This document shows, piece by piece, positions 9,779 to 18,999 of a stretch of 38,533 bases of DNA (position 1 is the first letter of the stretch; the number at the start of each line of letters is the position of its first letter). The stretch is from Rhodospirillales bacterium 70-18. GTDB lineage: Bacteria > Pseudomonadota > Alphaproteobacteria > Acetobacterales > Acetobacteraceae. Location of the stretch: assembly GCA_001899585.1 (NCBI GenBank), contig MKWE01000050.1:1-38533 (forward strand). Reading direction: 5' to 3'. The notes under the pieces are model-generated. The model worked only from the letters and a program-made list of their open reading frames with translations, was not told the origin of the DNA and made no database searches. Position numbers and translations under genes: made by a program.

Positions 9779-10761
9779 ACCCCAAGGTCCGGCTCGACCA
9801 CGCTCATGTCCGCCATCTGCTGCGCGAGATGCTGCGTATCCGCCAGTTCGAGGCGAAATGCGTCGAGCTCTACCAGGCGCAGAAGATCCTCGGCTTCCTG
9901 CACCTCTACGACGGCGAGGAGGCCGTCTCGGTCGGCGTGATGCAGGCGCTGGAGCCGACGGACGCCGTCGTCGCCACCTATCGCGAGCACGGCCAAGCGC
10001 TCGCCCGCGGCGTGCCCATGGCAGCCCTGCTCGCCGAGATGCTCGGCTTTCAGCAGGGCAGTTGCCGCGGCCGCGGCGGCTCGATGCACATCTTCGACCG
10101 CGCCCGCCGCTTCCACGGCGGCAATGCCATCGTCGGCGGCGGCCTGCCACTGGCCGCAGGCGTGGCGCTGGCCGACCAGATGCAAGCCAGCGGCGCCGTC
10201 ACCGCCTGCTTCTTCGGCGAGGGTGCGGTAGACGAAGGCGCCTTCCACGAAACCATGAACCTCGCCGCCCTGTGGCGCCTGCCGCTGCTGTTCGTCTGCG
10301 AGAATAACCGCTACTCGATGGGCATGGCGCTGGAGCGCGCCGAGAGCGAGATCGACATCGCCCGCAAGGCCGCCGCCTACCGCATGGCCGCCAGTGCCGT
10401 GGACGGGATGGACGTGGTCGCCGTCGAGGCCGCCGCCCGCACCGCCACCGCCGCTATCCGCGCCGGCGACGGCCCGCAATTCCTCGAATGCCGCACCTAC
10501 CGCTTCCGCGCCCACTCGATGTTCGACCCGCAGCAATACCGTTCGCGCGAGGAGATCGACGCCTGGCGTCCACGCGACCCGATCCACCGCTTCCAGACCT
10601 GGCTGGAGGAGAGCCACCTCCTTTCCGCCGGCGAGCCCGAGGCTGTCGCCGCCGAGGTCGCAGCCGAACTCGCCGCCGCCGTCATCGCCGCCGAGGCCGG
10701 TACGCCCGAGCCGGTGGCGGAGCTCGCCCGCTTCGTCACCATGACCGAGATCCCGCAATGA
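9775..10761 (+). CDS. 2-oxoacid dehydrogenase E1 component, alpha subunit
   Basis: This is the thiamine diphosphate-binding half of a pyruvate/acetoin/branched-chain-type E1 (328 residues). The TPP motif runs from [12 protein letters not shown] to CENN, and the substrate-side loop [10 protein letters not shown] and the C-terminal [10 protein letters not shown] are conserved. It decarboxylates a 2-oxoacid (or acetoin) and passes the acyl group to lipoyl-E2. The start overlaps the preceding gene (ATGA) and its own stop overlaps E1 beta, so translation is coupled. Substrate choice among pyruvate, acetoin and others is not decided by sequence alone. Confidence 0.93.
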
Positions 10762-11753
10762 CCGCCCCATCCACCACGGCGATGACCTACCGCGAGGCCT
10801 GCAAGCAGGGCATCCGCGACGCGCTGCTGTCCGAGCCGCGCTGCTTCATGATGGGCGAGGATATCGGCCGCTACGGCGGCTGCTACGCCGTCAGCAAGGG
10901 GCTGCTTGACGAGTTCGGCGAGGTGCGCATCCGCGACACCCCGCTGTCCGAAAACGGCTTCACCGGCATCGGCATCGGCGCCGCCATGGCCGGCCTGCGC
11001 CCGATCGTCGAGATCATGACGATCAACTTCAGTCTCCTGGCGCTTGACCAGATCGTCAACAACGCCGCCACCATCCCGCACATGTCCGGCGGCCAGTTCG
11101 CCGTGCCGCTGGTCATCCGCATGGCCACCGGCGGCGGCCGCCGCGTCGCCGCCCAGCACTCGCACAGCCTGGAGGGCTGGTACGCGCACGTTCCTGGCCT
11201 GCGCGTCCTCGCCCCCGCCACCGTCGAGGACGCCCGCTTCATGCTCCCCGCGGCGCTCAAGGACCCCAACCCGGTGCTCATCTTCGAGCACGTCATGCTC
11301 TACAACGTCGAGGCAACGCTCGACCCCGGGCTGCGCGAGGTGGATATCGACCACGCCCGCATCCGCCGCCCCGGCACCGATGTCAGCCTCATCGCCTTCG
11401 GCTACGGCGTCACCAAGGCGCTGGCCGCCGCCGAACTGCTGGCTGCCGACGGCATCTCCGCGGAAGTGCTCGACCTGCGCGTGCTGCGCCCGCTCGACAG
11501 CGAGACCATCCTCGCCTCGGTCCGCCGCACCCGCCGCTGCGTCATGGTCGACGAGGCCTGGCGCAGCGGCTCGCTGGCCGCCGAGATCGGCATGCGCATC
11601 GCCGAGGAAGCCTTCTTCGAACTCGACGCGCCGCCCCGCCGCGTCTGCGGCGCCGAAGTGCCGATGCCCTACGCCCCGCATCTGGAAGACGCCGCCCTGC
11701 CGCAGCCGGAGGGCATCGCCGCGGCCGCCCGCGGCCTGGTTCGCCCGGCCTGA
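10758..11753 (+). CDS. 2-oxoacid dehydrogenase E1 component, beta subunit
   Basis: This 331-residue partner of E1 alpha carries the usual features: [16 protein letters not shown] with the Glu that activates thiamine, [20 protein letters not shown], and a transketolase C-terminal domain ([17 protein letters not shown], then [11 protein letters not shown]). The ATG overlaps the E1 alpha TGA. Together with E1 alpha it forms the alpha2beta2 E1 enzyme, with the E2 encoded 5 bases downstream. Confidence 0.93.
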   Translation: MTAPSTTAMTYREACKQGIRDALLSEPRCFMMGEDIGRYGGCYAVSKGLLDEFGEVRIRDTPLSENGFTGIGIGAAMAGLRPIVEIMTINFSLLALDQIVNNAATIPHMSGGQFAVPLVIRMATGGGRRVAAQHSHSLEGWYAHVPGLRVLAPATVEDARFMLPAALKDPNPVLIFEHVMLYNVEATLDPGLREVDIDHARIRRPGTDVSLIAFGYGVTKALAAAELLAADGISAEVLDLRVLRPLDSETILASVRRTRRCVMVDEAWRSGSLAAEIGMRIAEEAFFELDAPPRRVCGAEVPMPYAPHLEDAALPQPEGIAAAARGLVRPA

Positions 11754-11758
11754 CCGCG

Positions 11759-12907
11759 ATGGGCGCCTTCCGCATGCCCGCCCTTGGCGCCGACATGGAG
11801 TCCGGCACCCTCGTCGAGTGGCTGATCAAGCCCGGCGACACAGTGAAATCCGGCGATGTCGTCGCCGTGGTCGAAACCCAAAAAGGCGCCATCGAGGTCG
11901 AATGCTTCGAGGAAGGCGTCGTCGCCAGCCTCGCTATCGGCCAAGGCGAGACCGTGCCGATCGGTACCCTGCTCGCCCAGATCGGCGCGGAAGCTCCCGA
12001 ACCCACCCAACCTCACGCACCCCCGTCGCCCAAACCGGCTCAGCCGCAACCGGCGCCCCCTCCTGCCCCCGCGCCGGCCGAACCCTCGCGCATCCGCGCC
12101 TCGCCCGCCGCCCGCCGCCTTGCCGCCGAGCGCAACATCCCGCTCGCCACCCTGCGCGGCACCGGCATCGATGGCGCCATCACGCTGGCCGACGTCGCCG
12201 CAGCCGCAGCCGTCCCCCGCCGCGCCGCTGCCCGCGGCTTCGACGCCGTCGAAATGCGCCGCGCCATCGCCGCCGCTATGAGCTGCTCCAAACGCGACAT
12301 CCCGCACTACTACCTCTCGGAGACTATCGACCTCACCGCCGCCCTCGCCTGGCTCGAGGCCTTCAATGCCCCACGCCCGCCCACCGAGCGCCTGCTCCCC
12401 GCCGCGTTGCTGCTGAAGGCCGCCGCGCTTGCCCTGCGCAACACGCCCCGCCTCAACGGCACCTTCGAGGACGGCGAATACCGCCCCTCCCCAGGTATCC
12501 ACGCCGGCTGGGCCATCGCGCTGCGCGGCGGCGGCCTGGTAGCACCCGCCATCCGCGACACCGACCGCCGCCCGCTCCCCGAACTCATGGCCGCTATCCG
12601 CGATCTCGTTCGGCGCGCCCGCGGCGGCGGCCTGCGCCTGTCCGAGCTCACCGGCGGCACCGTCACCGTTACCAGCCTCGGTGAGCGCGGCGCGGAGTCA
12701 GTCACCGGAATCATCTACCCGCCTCAGGTCGCCATCATCGGCTTCGGCCGTGTGTCGGTCCGCCCGATGGTCATCGGCGACGCGGTTGCCGCCCGACCTG
12801 CTGTCACCGCGAGCCTCGCCGCAGACCACCGTGTCACCGACGGCCACGCCGGCGGCCTCTACCTCGCCACCGTCACGCGCCTGCTGCAAACGCCGGAGGT
12901 TCTATGA
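11759..12907 (+). CDS. 2-oxoacid dehydrogenase E2 (dihydrolipoamide acyltransferase)
   Basis: This 382-residue E2 begins with a lipoyl domain whose lipoylated Lys is residue 42 in VETQKGAIEVE; most E2s have ETDKA there. A Pro/Ala linker of about 35 residues follows, then the E1/E3-binding domain (RIRASPAARRLAAERNIPL, GTGIDGAITLADV) and a catalytic domain ending in AADHRVTDG, with the active-site His and Asp. It takes the acyl group from E1 and gives it to CoA. No E3 gene is adjacent, so a chromosomal lipoamide dehydrogenase must serve. Its stop overlaps the acyl-carrier-protein start. Confidence 0.92.
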   Translation: MGAFRMPALGADMESGTLVEWLIKPGDTVKSGDVVAVVETQKGAIEVECFEEGVVASLAIGQGETVPIGTLLAQIGAEAPEPTQPHAPPSPKPAQPQPAPPPAPAPAEPSRIRASPAARRLAAERNIPLATLRGTGIDGAITLADVAAAAAVPRRAAARGFDAVEMRRAIAAAMSCSKRDIPHYYLSETIDLTAALAWLEAFNAPRPPTERLLPAALLLKAAALALRNTPRLNGTFEDGEYRPSPGIHAGWAIALRGGGLVAPAIRDTDRRPLPELMAAIRDLVRRARGGGLRLSELTGGTVTVTSLGERGAESVTGIIYPPQVAIIGFGRVSVRPMVIGDAVAARPAVTASLAADHRVTDGHAGGLYLATVTRLLQTPEVL

Positions 12908-13164
12908 CCGAAGCCGAAGCCCGCACCCTGCTGCGCGACATCATCGCCGGCATCGCCCCCGAAGCCGACTTTGCCGGCCTCGCCGACGACGAGGACATGC
13001 GCGAGGCACTAGACCTCGACTCGATAGACTTCACCAACCTAATCATCGGCCTGCATGCCCGCACCGGACTGGACATTCCCGAAGCCGACTATCATCGCCT
13101 GTTCACTCTGGCCGGGGCAGCTGGCTACCTTAGCGACCGCGCGCCTGGGCCATCACCCGCCTGA
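12904..13164 (+). CDS. Acyl carrier protein
   Basis: This acidic 86-residue protein has the phosphopantetheine site LDLDSIDFTN with Ser40, typical of acyl carrier proteins. It overlaps the E2 gene by ATGA and is the last gene of the operon. An ACP beside an E1/E2 complex and an acyl-CoA synthetase is unusual. It could accept acyl groups from the E2 or the ligase, but that is inference. A perfect hairpin follows. Confidence 0.85.
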   Translation: MTEAEARTLLRDIIAGIAPEADFAGLADDEDMREALDLDSIDFTNLIIGLHARTGLDIPEADYHRLFTLAGAAGYLSDRAPGPSPA

Positions 13165-13185
13165 GTCTCCGCCCGCCTGAGCCGG

Positions 13186-13203
13186 CCCAGGCGGTCGCCT
13201 GGG
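13186..13203 (+). terminator. Hairpin after the acyl carrier protein gene
   Basis: CCCAGGCG, GT, CGCCTGGG is a perfect 8-bp inverted repeat located 22 bases after the operon stop and directly beside the IS5 fragment. It lacks a T-run. Confidence 0.45.
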
Positions 13204-13204
13204 A

Positions 13205-13350
13205 TCAATTCGTGGTTTGGCATAGCTTTCGGAGTATGAGGCGGACGGAGGCTCCGTGCAGGAAGGTGGGGCTGGCGCGGTTGAGGCGCTCCCAGTCCTT
13301 TGCCAATCGGCGGCAGCGATTCAGCCAGGCGATGGTACGCTCGACGATCG
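13205..13350 (-). mobile_element. IS5-family transposase, C-terminal fragment
   Basis: The minus strand encodes [20 protein letters not shown] and continues to LRKLCQTTN and a stop at 13205-13207, the usual C-terminus of IS5-family DDE transposases. The rest of the transposase is missing; the fragment abuts an ISAs1 fragment near 13355. Confidence 0.75.
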
Positions 13351-15174
13351 ATCGTCGAGACAGGACGACAAGGCCGCCGGGTCAAGCAGCCGGAACAGCC
13401 GGGAAAACGTGTCGTGGCTCGGCAGGCCGCCGGGCAGCGCCAGGAAGTCGCGGAATAGCGCCTCACGGTCACGGGCGAAATCGGCAAAATCCACGCAACT
13501 CTCCGCCCCGCTGTTGTTCGGCGTGGGGTCCTGGTGCCGATCGGCGCGCCATGCCTTTGATCGGACTGCCTGCGTCGGGGTCACTCCGCGGCGCCGATTC
13601 ACACGCGTGGCTGTCGGCGCGGAAATGGAACGTGGGCGACAGACGAGCACGATCGAAGACGCGAGGGCATTGTTGCCAGACCCGACCATGCGGTTTCCAA
13701 GTTCGGTGCGCATGGGCCACGTGCCACTGATCCCAAATCCCGCGCGGACCACCGCGTCGAGAAAGGTTTCCCACCCGGTCGAAGCGGTGCCATCCTTGAG
13801 ATCCGTTTCGGACTGCTTAAACGCATAATATATCGTAGTCGGAAATCCAGGATGAGCATGTTCGGCCAGGCGGTGCACTGCTTCCGTCATTCCGCCAAGG
13901 AAGAACGCCTCAGCGGCTTCTTTGCCGCCATGGCGATAGGGGGTTGCCACCAACTCTTCAGATTTCGGGACAGCTAGAGTGCCGAACAAATCAGGCAAGA
14001 TAGATTTCAGTGTCCGCCGGAGCCAAACATAGAAAAAATCCGAGAGGTCGGCGTAACCGATGTTATCATAGTAGGGGGGATCAGTAGAAATGATCTTGGA
14101 TTCGCTCAAATTCTGGTTGGATGCGTTTAACTGTTTGCTAATACCAAACGCCGAGCCCAGGCTAGATGCAACGCCATCGATGCTCTCGGCTGTCCACTCG
14201 ATCGCTCCAAGGAAGCTACCTGTGCCATCCAAGAGGGTGTTGAGTTCGGCATGATCCCAAGTCATCGGAATGCTCTGCCGAGCGAAAGTGTTCCGCGTCG
14301 AATCTCGCTCGGTAAACCAAGTACAGATGGTGGAGCCTCGATCGGCAAGTTTGGAGATTGCAAAAGAAATGTACACCGCCAAGGCATCAGCATAAGCCTG
14401 CGCGCCGGTGCCACCGTTGGCGAGGGGGGTGGGGTCGGAGGGGCGGCCGGCGGCGAGGGCGTCGGCCTTGGCTGCCTCGCGCGCTTCCAGCACCAGATCG
14501 GAGAAGCAATTCAGCGCCACCAACTGCCGCTGCGTGAATAGATCGCCGAAGGTGGTGAGGCCGTAGTTTGGAGTCTTGAAGTCGCGTGGATTGTCCGGAA
14601 GCAACATATCGGGCTTCCAGTCCGGTTTGGCGTCGCGCGCCAACTGCTCATGTTCCTCGGTTGGTGATAGATAGACCCTGCCGCGATCACCTTCGGCTAC
14701 GATGGCCATGAGCTTGGCACCCATATGTCCAGCTTTGCCCTGCTGCCGGATGTGGTCGTAGCTCACAGCAACATCTGACATCAGACACCGGAACGCTGCA
14801 CGCTTACCCGCAGTTGTGCCAAGCTTGGCCGCATCCGAATTCTGTGGCTTCCCAACTTTCACCGTGAAGCGATATCCGCCGGCCTCGATCACCGGCGCCA
14901 CATACGCCTCCTTGCCCGGCTTGGTGGACAGCATGAAAGTGGAGGCCAGGGTGCCGCCAGAGACACCGCCGTCATCGTAGCGGTCGGGCACCAGCAGCCA
15001 GCCCTCGGCGCGCTGGCTGGCGATATAGGCCTCGCAGCTTTCGCGCTGAGCATCCAGGCTGTTGAATTCCTTTTCCAACCCCTCGTCGGTGGATTTGCGG
15101 GTGTAGACAGCGCAGCGGGTCTTGCGGACCGGGACCGGGGTAGCCGGCACCGCGGCGGGCGTCCTGCGGCTCAT
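13321..15174 (-). pseudogene. Chimeric frame: serine recombinase N-terminus, DUF1156 DNA methyltransferase, ISAs1 tail
   Basis: One uninterrupted frame joins unrelated parts. Residues 1-74 from the ATG at 15174 are a large serine recombinase N-terminus ([20 protein letters not shown], ending [10 protein letters not shown]), including the catalytic Ser region. Near 14950 it switches to the second half of a DUF1156 (COG1743) adenine-type methyltransferase ([37 protein letters not shown]), with motif DPPYYDN at about 14071-14082 and ending [13 protein letters not shown] near 13620. The rest is linker, ISAs1 N-terminus and a short tail. The methyltransferase stretch is less GC-rich than its neighbours, a sign of transfer. 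The S-adenosylmethionine-binding N-terminal half of DUF1156 proteins is missing, so activity is doubtful. The start overlaps DUF2924 (ATGA). Confidence 0.7.
13365..13512 (-). mobile_element. ISAs1-family transposase, N-terminal fragment
   Basis: The minus strand encodes [20 protein letters not shown] and [20 protein letters not shown], the conserved N-terminal region of ISAs1 (H-repeat) transposases. It lacks the catalytic domain. It is in frame with the methyltransferase segment upstream and joins the IS5 remnant downstream. Confidence 0.75.
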
Positions 15175-15599
15175 GCTCCACCCCGCCGGGTCTTGATGCC
15201 GAAAAATGTCCAGCCATTCCAGCGGGTGCCGGTGATGGCGCGGACGATGGCCGACAGCGAGCGGTAGGGCCGCCCCTGCCATTCATAGCCGTCCGGCAGG
15301 ACCGTAACAGTGTGGTCCACGCCCTGATATTGGCGCACCAGCCGCGTGCCGGTGACCGGCTTGTCGTCGCCGCGGATGCGCCGCAGCACGACGTTGCCGC
15401 CGTCGAGTTGCTCGCCCAACGCCTCGAGCCGCCGCAGCGTCTCGGGCTTCAGGCCGCCGTACGCCAGTTCCTGGATCCGATAGGCGAGCCGGCTCTGCAG
15501 GTAGGCGCGATTATGCGGCGGCGGCCCCTTGCCGAACAACTCCCGCCATTGCTGCTTGAGGTCGGGCGTGGTGGCGGCTTTCAGCGCGGCTATCGCCAT
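15171..15599 (-). CDS. DUF2924-domain prophage protein
   Basis: This 142-residue protein has the DUF2924 pattern ([51 protein letters not shown]). The family is almost always encoded just upstream of a large serine recombinase in alphaproteobacterial prophages, as here with a 4-base overlap. Its function is unknown. The ATG at 15599 lies exactly where the oppositely oriented VapE fragment begins, so the original N-terminus may have been replaced. Confidence 0.8.
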   Translation of the reverse strand: MAIAALKAATTPDLKQQWRELFGKGPPPHNRAYLQSRLAYRIQELAYGGLKPETLRRLEALGEQLDGGNVVLRRIRGDDKPVTGTRLVRQYQGVDHTVTVLPDGYEWQGRPYRSLSAIVRAITGTRWNGWTFFGIKTRRGGA

Positions 15600-15821
15600 C
15601 CCCGCCCCGCGGCGCTCACCGATGTCTCGGTGGGGGAGATCATGGAGCGCGCGCTCGGCATCGAGAAGGCGCGCTGGACCCAGCCAGACCAGAACCGTGT
15701 GGTGCGCAGCCTGGTCAGCCTGGGCTTCAAACAGTGCCGCGCCCGCAAGGGCGGCCATGGCACCAGTGCCAAGCGTGAGCGGCGCTATCGGCGCAGCCCC
15801 ACCTCGGATGCGGCGCAATGA
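15592..15821 (+). pseudogene. VapE-like helicase gene, 3' fragment 1
   Basis: The plus strand encodes [40 protein letters not shown] and a basic tail ending RRYRRSPTSDAAQ before a TGA. This is the C-terminus of virulence-associated E (VapE) family proteins, phage primase/helicase-like enzymes related to the P4 alpha class. The first several hundred residues are missing. A near-copy lies at 21650-21938. The inverted GGGTCCGGGT array starts 18 bases after the stop. Confidence 0.75.
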
Positions 15822-15838
15822 GCGCGCGCATGGAAAGT

Positions 15839-16125
15839 GGGTCCGGGTCTGCGCCGGTGGGTCCGGGTATGGGTCCGGGTATCGCCCCCTCGGGAAAGCC
15901 GCGGATTTCCTGGATGGGTCCGGGTGGGTCCGGGTGGTCCGGGTCTGTCACTCTCTTTTCCGTACAGGGCCTCACACACGTCATAACGTGTACAGGGGGC
16001 ATAGGGGGGCTACGGAAGAGTAAGCGAATAACCCGGACCCACCCGGACCACCCGGACCCATGGCGGATTTTTGCAGTTTTCGAGACACGCAGACCCGGAC
16101 CCAACCCGGACCCACACCCGGACCC
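15839..16125. repeat. Inverted array of GGGTCCGGGT units around a central dyad
   Basis: Five perfect GGGTCCGGGT units (starting 15839, 15859, 15871, 15916, 15926) and one 9-base variant (15936-15944) form the left arm. Five perfect ACCCGGACCC units (16031, 16050, 16093, 16104, 16116) and one 9-base variant (16041-16049) form the right arm in opposite orientation. The 86-base centre is less GC-rich and holds the dyad ACACGT-CATA-ACGTGT (15976-15991), close to the geometric middle, and two copies of GTACAGGG (15962, 15990). An iteron-like replication origin or protein-binding centre of the VapE element is plausible; a very stable cruciform is an alternative. Confidence 0.85.
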
Positions 16126-16275
16126 ACATGGACCCACTGGACCGTGGCCAGCACGCGATGCCGATGCGATGGACGCCGCCCGGCCGGATACAGATGTCGC
16201 GCACCCGATCCGTGGCCCACCACGCTGGGGCCGCGTTCCTGCTGCTCCCTTCGCATCATCACGGAAGCTTCGATC

Positions 16276-16500
16276 GTGCAGAACGACACCATCACCACCT
16301 ATCGATATGACGAGATCATCGAGATGACGGAACCCGCCTCGCACGACGCCGCCAACGAGACGGCCGCCGTTGAGTGCCTCATCGTGGCACCGGGTCTCGC
16401 CGCGGGACATCCGTGGCATACCAACGTGCCGCGCCGCCCCGGCTGGTCCCGGCGTGGCGCTGATCTCCCTGCCGCCGTCGGCACGGGGAGGCAGGGATGA
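16276..16500 (+). CDS. Small hypothetical prophage protein
   Basis: A 74-residue frame from GTG 16276 (GGAAG upstream) reads MQNDTITTYRYDEIIEMTEP; an ATG at 16324 is an alternative start. I do not recognise the family. Its stop overlaps the next gene (ATGA), which supports real translation. It lies between the inverted repeat array and the island edge, so it probably belongs to the VapE-containing element. Confidence 0.45.
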   Translation: MQNDTITTYRYDEIIEMTEPASHDAANETAAVECLIVAPGLAAGHPWHTNVPRRPGWSRRGADLPAAVGTGRQG

Positions 16501-16730
16501 GCCGGATCCCGACGCACATCGCTTTGGCTCGGCCGGTCACGGTCCCGCCGGGCGGTCCGCGACCGCCGCACAGTTGTCTCGATCGTAGCCGCAGTCCCAC
16601 CAACGCCACCGAACTGGATGCGATGCGTCGGCGGGCGTGGCACCAGCACGGCGTGGCGACCTTCACCGTCGATGAGATCATGGACAAGCTGCTGCGCCAG
16701 GCCATCGTCAACGAGGCGGTCCGGCGCTGA
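16497..16730 (+). CDS. Small hypothetical prophage protein, coupled to the previous gene
   Basis: This 77-residue basic protein starts at an ATG overlapping the previous stop and preceded by GGGGAGG. The C-terminal half (WHQHGVATFTVDEIMDKLLR) looks helical and conserved; the family is not recognised. It is the last element gene before the truncated SDR sequence, so the element boundary is close to 16731. Confidence 0.5.
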   Translation: MSRIPTHIALARPVTVPPGGPRPPHSCLDRSRSPTNATELDAMRRRAWHQHGVATFTVDEIMDKLLRQAIVNEAVRR

Positions 16731-16741
16731 GGGCGCGTGGC

Positions 16742-17089
16742 CGCGGCTGCATCATAAATGTCGCGAGTCAGCTCGACATCAAGGGTGGCGCGAACCTCTC
16801 TCCGTATTGCAGCGTCAAGGCCGGCATTGGCGGCTTCACCCGCGCGCTGGCATGGGAGGCGGCACCCAAAGGCGTGCGGGTCAACGCGATCGCGCCTGGC
16901 CCGGTCGATACCGAACTGGTTCGCCGCAATCCGGCGGAATGGCGCGAAGCGTTCATCGCCCGCCTGCCTGCCGGCCGGTTCGGTACGATGGAGGAAATCG
17001 CCGCTACCGTCCTGCTGCTCGCAGGCCCGCATGGCGGCTTCTATGTCGGAGCCACGCTCTCCCCCAATGGCGGCGATATCATGTATTGA
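16742..17089 (+). pseudogene. Short-chain dehydrogenase, 3' fragment
   Basis: The plus strand encodes RGCIINVASQLDIKGG, the active-site YCSVKAG (YxxxK), VRVNAIAPGPVDTELV and the C-terminus FYVGATLSPNGGDIMY. About half of a normal SDR is present. The Rossmann GxxxGxG region is missing because the sequence upstream is prophage. The truncation marks a left boundary of non-phage DNA. Confidence 0.75.
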
Positions 17090-17250
17090 AGCGAGTCCCG
17101 CCTGGCCGCCGCAAGACCTGAACCAGCCTGAACACCAGGTTGGTCAATTATCGCTTGTGGAATGGCGTGATGATAACTACGCTTCATGCGGGACAGCCGG
17201 AATGGCTGCCGGTCGGGGCAATCCCGAGTATGACCATAAAGGGGTGGATC

Positions 17251-18177
17251 ATGGCGTTCATAAAACCGTCGCGCCGCACGTTCATGATTGGTGCGGGGGC
17301 AACGCTGCTGGCCACTTCCGGCCGCCAGGCCGCCGCCGCCCCGGCCTTCAAGACTGTCGAGCCGGGTGTGCTGACCATCGCGAATTCCAACGAGATGCCG
17401 GCAATCGCGATGGAGAATGGCAAGCTGATCGGCTCGGACGCGGAGATCGTCGAGACAATCGCAAAGAAACTCGGCCTCGGCGTGAAATCTGCGCAGATGG
17501 AATGGTCGGCCACCGTGCAGTCGGTCAAGAGTGGGCGCGCCGATATCATGGTCGGCAACATGGGGTGGACGCCGGCGCGCGCCGCGGCATTGCTGATCAC
17601 CGATGCGATCTACTTCGCGGGCACTTTCGTCTTGATGAAGAAGGACCAGCCGTTCACGGACAAGATCACCGTGGAGGACGCGAAAGGCCACTCCATAGGC
17701 ACCGTCAACGGCTTCACGATCGTGCCGGAGATGAAGAAGCTGCCTGGGGTGACCGAGGTGAAGCTCTACGACAACAGCGACGGAGTGGTGCGCGACGTGG
17801 TGGCGGGGAGGCTCGATTTCGCGGTGGTCGATGCCCCGCTCGGCGATTACATGATCCTCAAGAACCCTAACTGGAACCTCAAGCAGGTTCCGCTGATGCA
17901 CGATGCGCGGTTCCCGCAGCTCACCAGCAAGCAGCACACTGTGATGGGCATGAACCAGACCAATTTCGACCTGTTCGATGCGGTGAACGCCGGCGTGAAA
18001 TGGATGTGGAGGACCAAGCAAAATGGTGCGCTGATGCGCAAATACGGCGTCAGCAACCCCGATTACTTGGTTCCGCCGGAGAAGAACCCGCGTATCGGCG
18101 TGGATCGTGATGCGGCGGGTAATGTCATCGGGCCAGGCGCGCACCCGACGAAAGACTTCTCGTCTCTGTTCGCCTGA
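17251..18177 (+). CDS. ABC transporter substrate-binding protein, polar amino acid type (Tat signal)
   Basis: A 308-residue periplasmic binding protein (SBP_bac_3-like). It begins with a twin-arginine signal, SRRTFMIGAGATLLATSG, and a likely cleavage after QAAAA. The mature part has ADIMVGNMGWTPARAAALLI and DFAVVDAPLG, typical of amino acid binding proteins. The ATG at 17251 follows GGGGTGGA; longer in-frame starts would push the Tat motif inside. Genes for an ATPase and two permeases follow, and an FAD oxidase ends the operon. The substrate is probably an amino acid or amine. Confidence 0.85.
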   Translation: MAFIKPSRRTFMIGAGATLLATSGRQAAAAPAFKTVEPGVLTIANSNEMPAIAMENGKLIGSDAEIVETIAKKLGLGVKSAQMEWSATVQSVKSGRADIMVGNMGWTPARAAALLITDAIYFAGTFVLMKKDQPFTDKITVEDAKGHSIGTVNGFTIVPEMKKLPGVTEVKLYDNSDGVVRDVVAGRLDFAVVDAPLGDYMILKNPNWNLKQVPLMHDARFPQLTSKQHTVMGMNQTNFDLFDAVNAGVKWMWRTKQNGALMRKYGVSNPDYLVPPEKNPRIGVDRDAAGNVIGPGAHPTKDFSSLFA

Positions 18178-18180
18178 TTG

Positions 18181-18999
18181 ATGTCCGGCACCGGTGACGT
18201 CGCGCCGACCCCACTGGTCGAGGTCGTGGGGCTGACCAAGCGGTTCGGTGAGATCGAGGTCGTCAAGGATGTCGATCTCGCTGTGCGGATGGGCGAGAAG
18301 GTGGCGATCATCGGGCCGAGCGGCTCCGGCAAGACCACCCTGCTGCGCTGCGTCGCCCATCTTGAAAAGCCGACTTCCGGCCATGTCGCGATCGGTGGCG
18401 AACGCATTGGCGCCAGACTGGTGGACGGTCGTTGGCGCGAGATGTCGGATCGCGAGATCGCCCATGTCCGCACCGGCATCGGCATGGTGTTCCAGCGGTT
18501 CAACCTGTTTCCGCATCTGACGGCGCTGGAAAACGTGATGCTCGGCCCGACCAGAGTGCTGAAGCAGAGCCGCGCCGAGGCAGAGCCGCTGGCGCGGGAA
18601 CTGCTGCGCAAGGTCGGGCTGGCGCACAAGGCGGGCGACTATCCGGAGCGGCTGTCCGGCGGGCAGCAGCAGCGCGTCGCGATCGCGCGTTCGCTGGCGA
18701 TGCGGCCGCGGCTGATGCTGTTCGACGAGGCGACATCGGCGCTCGATCCGGAACTGATCGGCGAGGTGCTGAACGTCATGCGTGGCTTGGCGCGCGACGG
18801 GATGACCATGCTGATCGTGACCCACGAGATGCAGTTCGCCGAGGACGTGGCCGATCGTGTGGTGTTCATGGATCATGGCCGCATCGTTGACGAAGGCCCG
18901 CCGCATGAGCTGTTCCGCTCACCCTCCCATCCGCGGATACAGGCGTTCCTGCGTGCTGTCGTCGATCGTGAGGTGATGAACGAGACGTCGGCACCATGA
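18181..18999 (+). CDS. ABC transporter ATPase, polar amino acid type
   Basis: This 272-residue HisP/GlnQ-type ATPase energises uptake. Walker A is GPSGSGKTT, the signature is [17 protein letters not shown] and Walker B is [12 protein letters not shown]; the switch His is in VTHEM. It carries an insertion of about 15 residues before IGMVFQRFNLFPH, also seen in the second transporter ATPase of this window. The ATG is 4 bases after the binding-protein stop; a TTG at 18178 is possible. Its stop overlaps the first permease. Confidence 0.92.
   Translation: MSGTGDVAPTPLVEVVGLTKRFGEIEVVKDVDLAVRMGEKVAIIGPSGSGKTTLLRCVAHLEKPTSGHVAIGGERIGARLVDGRWREMSDREIAHVRTGIGMVFQRFNLFPHLTALENVMLGPTRVLKQSRAEAEPLARELLRKVGLAHKAGDYPERLSGGQQQRVAIARSLAMRPRLMLFDEATSALDPELIGEVLNVMRGLARDGMTMLIVTHEMQFAEDVADRVVFMDHGRIVDEGPPHELFRSPSHPRIQAFLRAVVDREVMNETSAP

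Noticed and set aside
10497-11681. Long antisense frames in the E1/E2 genes
   Set aside because: They mirror high-GC coding sequence and show His/Gly/Asp-rich low-complexity translations.
15727-16419. Frames on both strands running through the GGGTCCGGGT array
   Set aside because: They are repetitive Gly/Pro/Arg-rich translations of the repeat with no ribosome site or family match.
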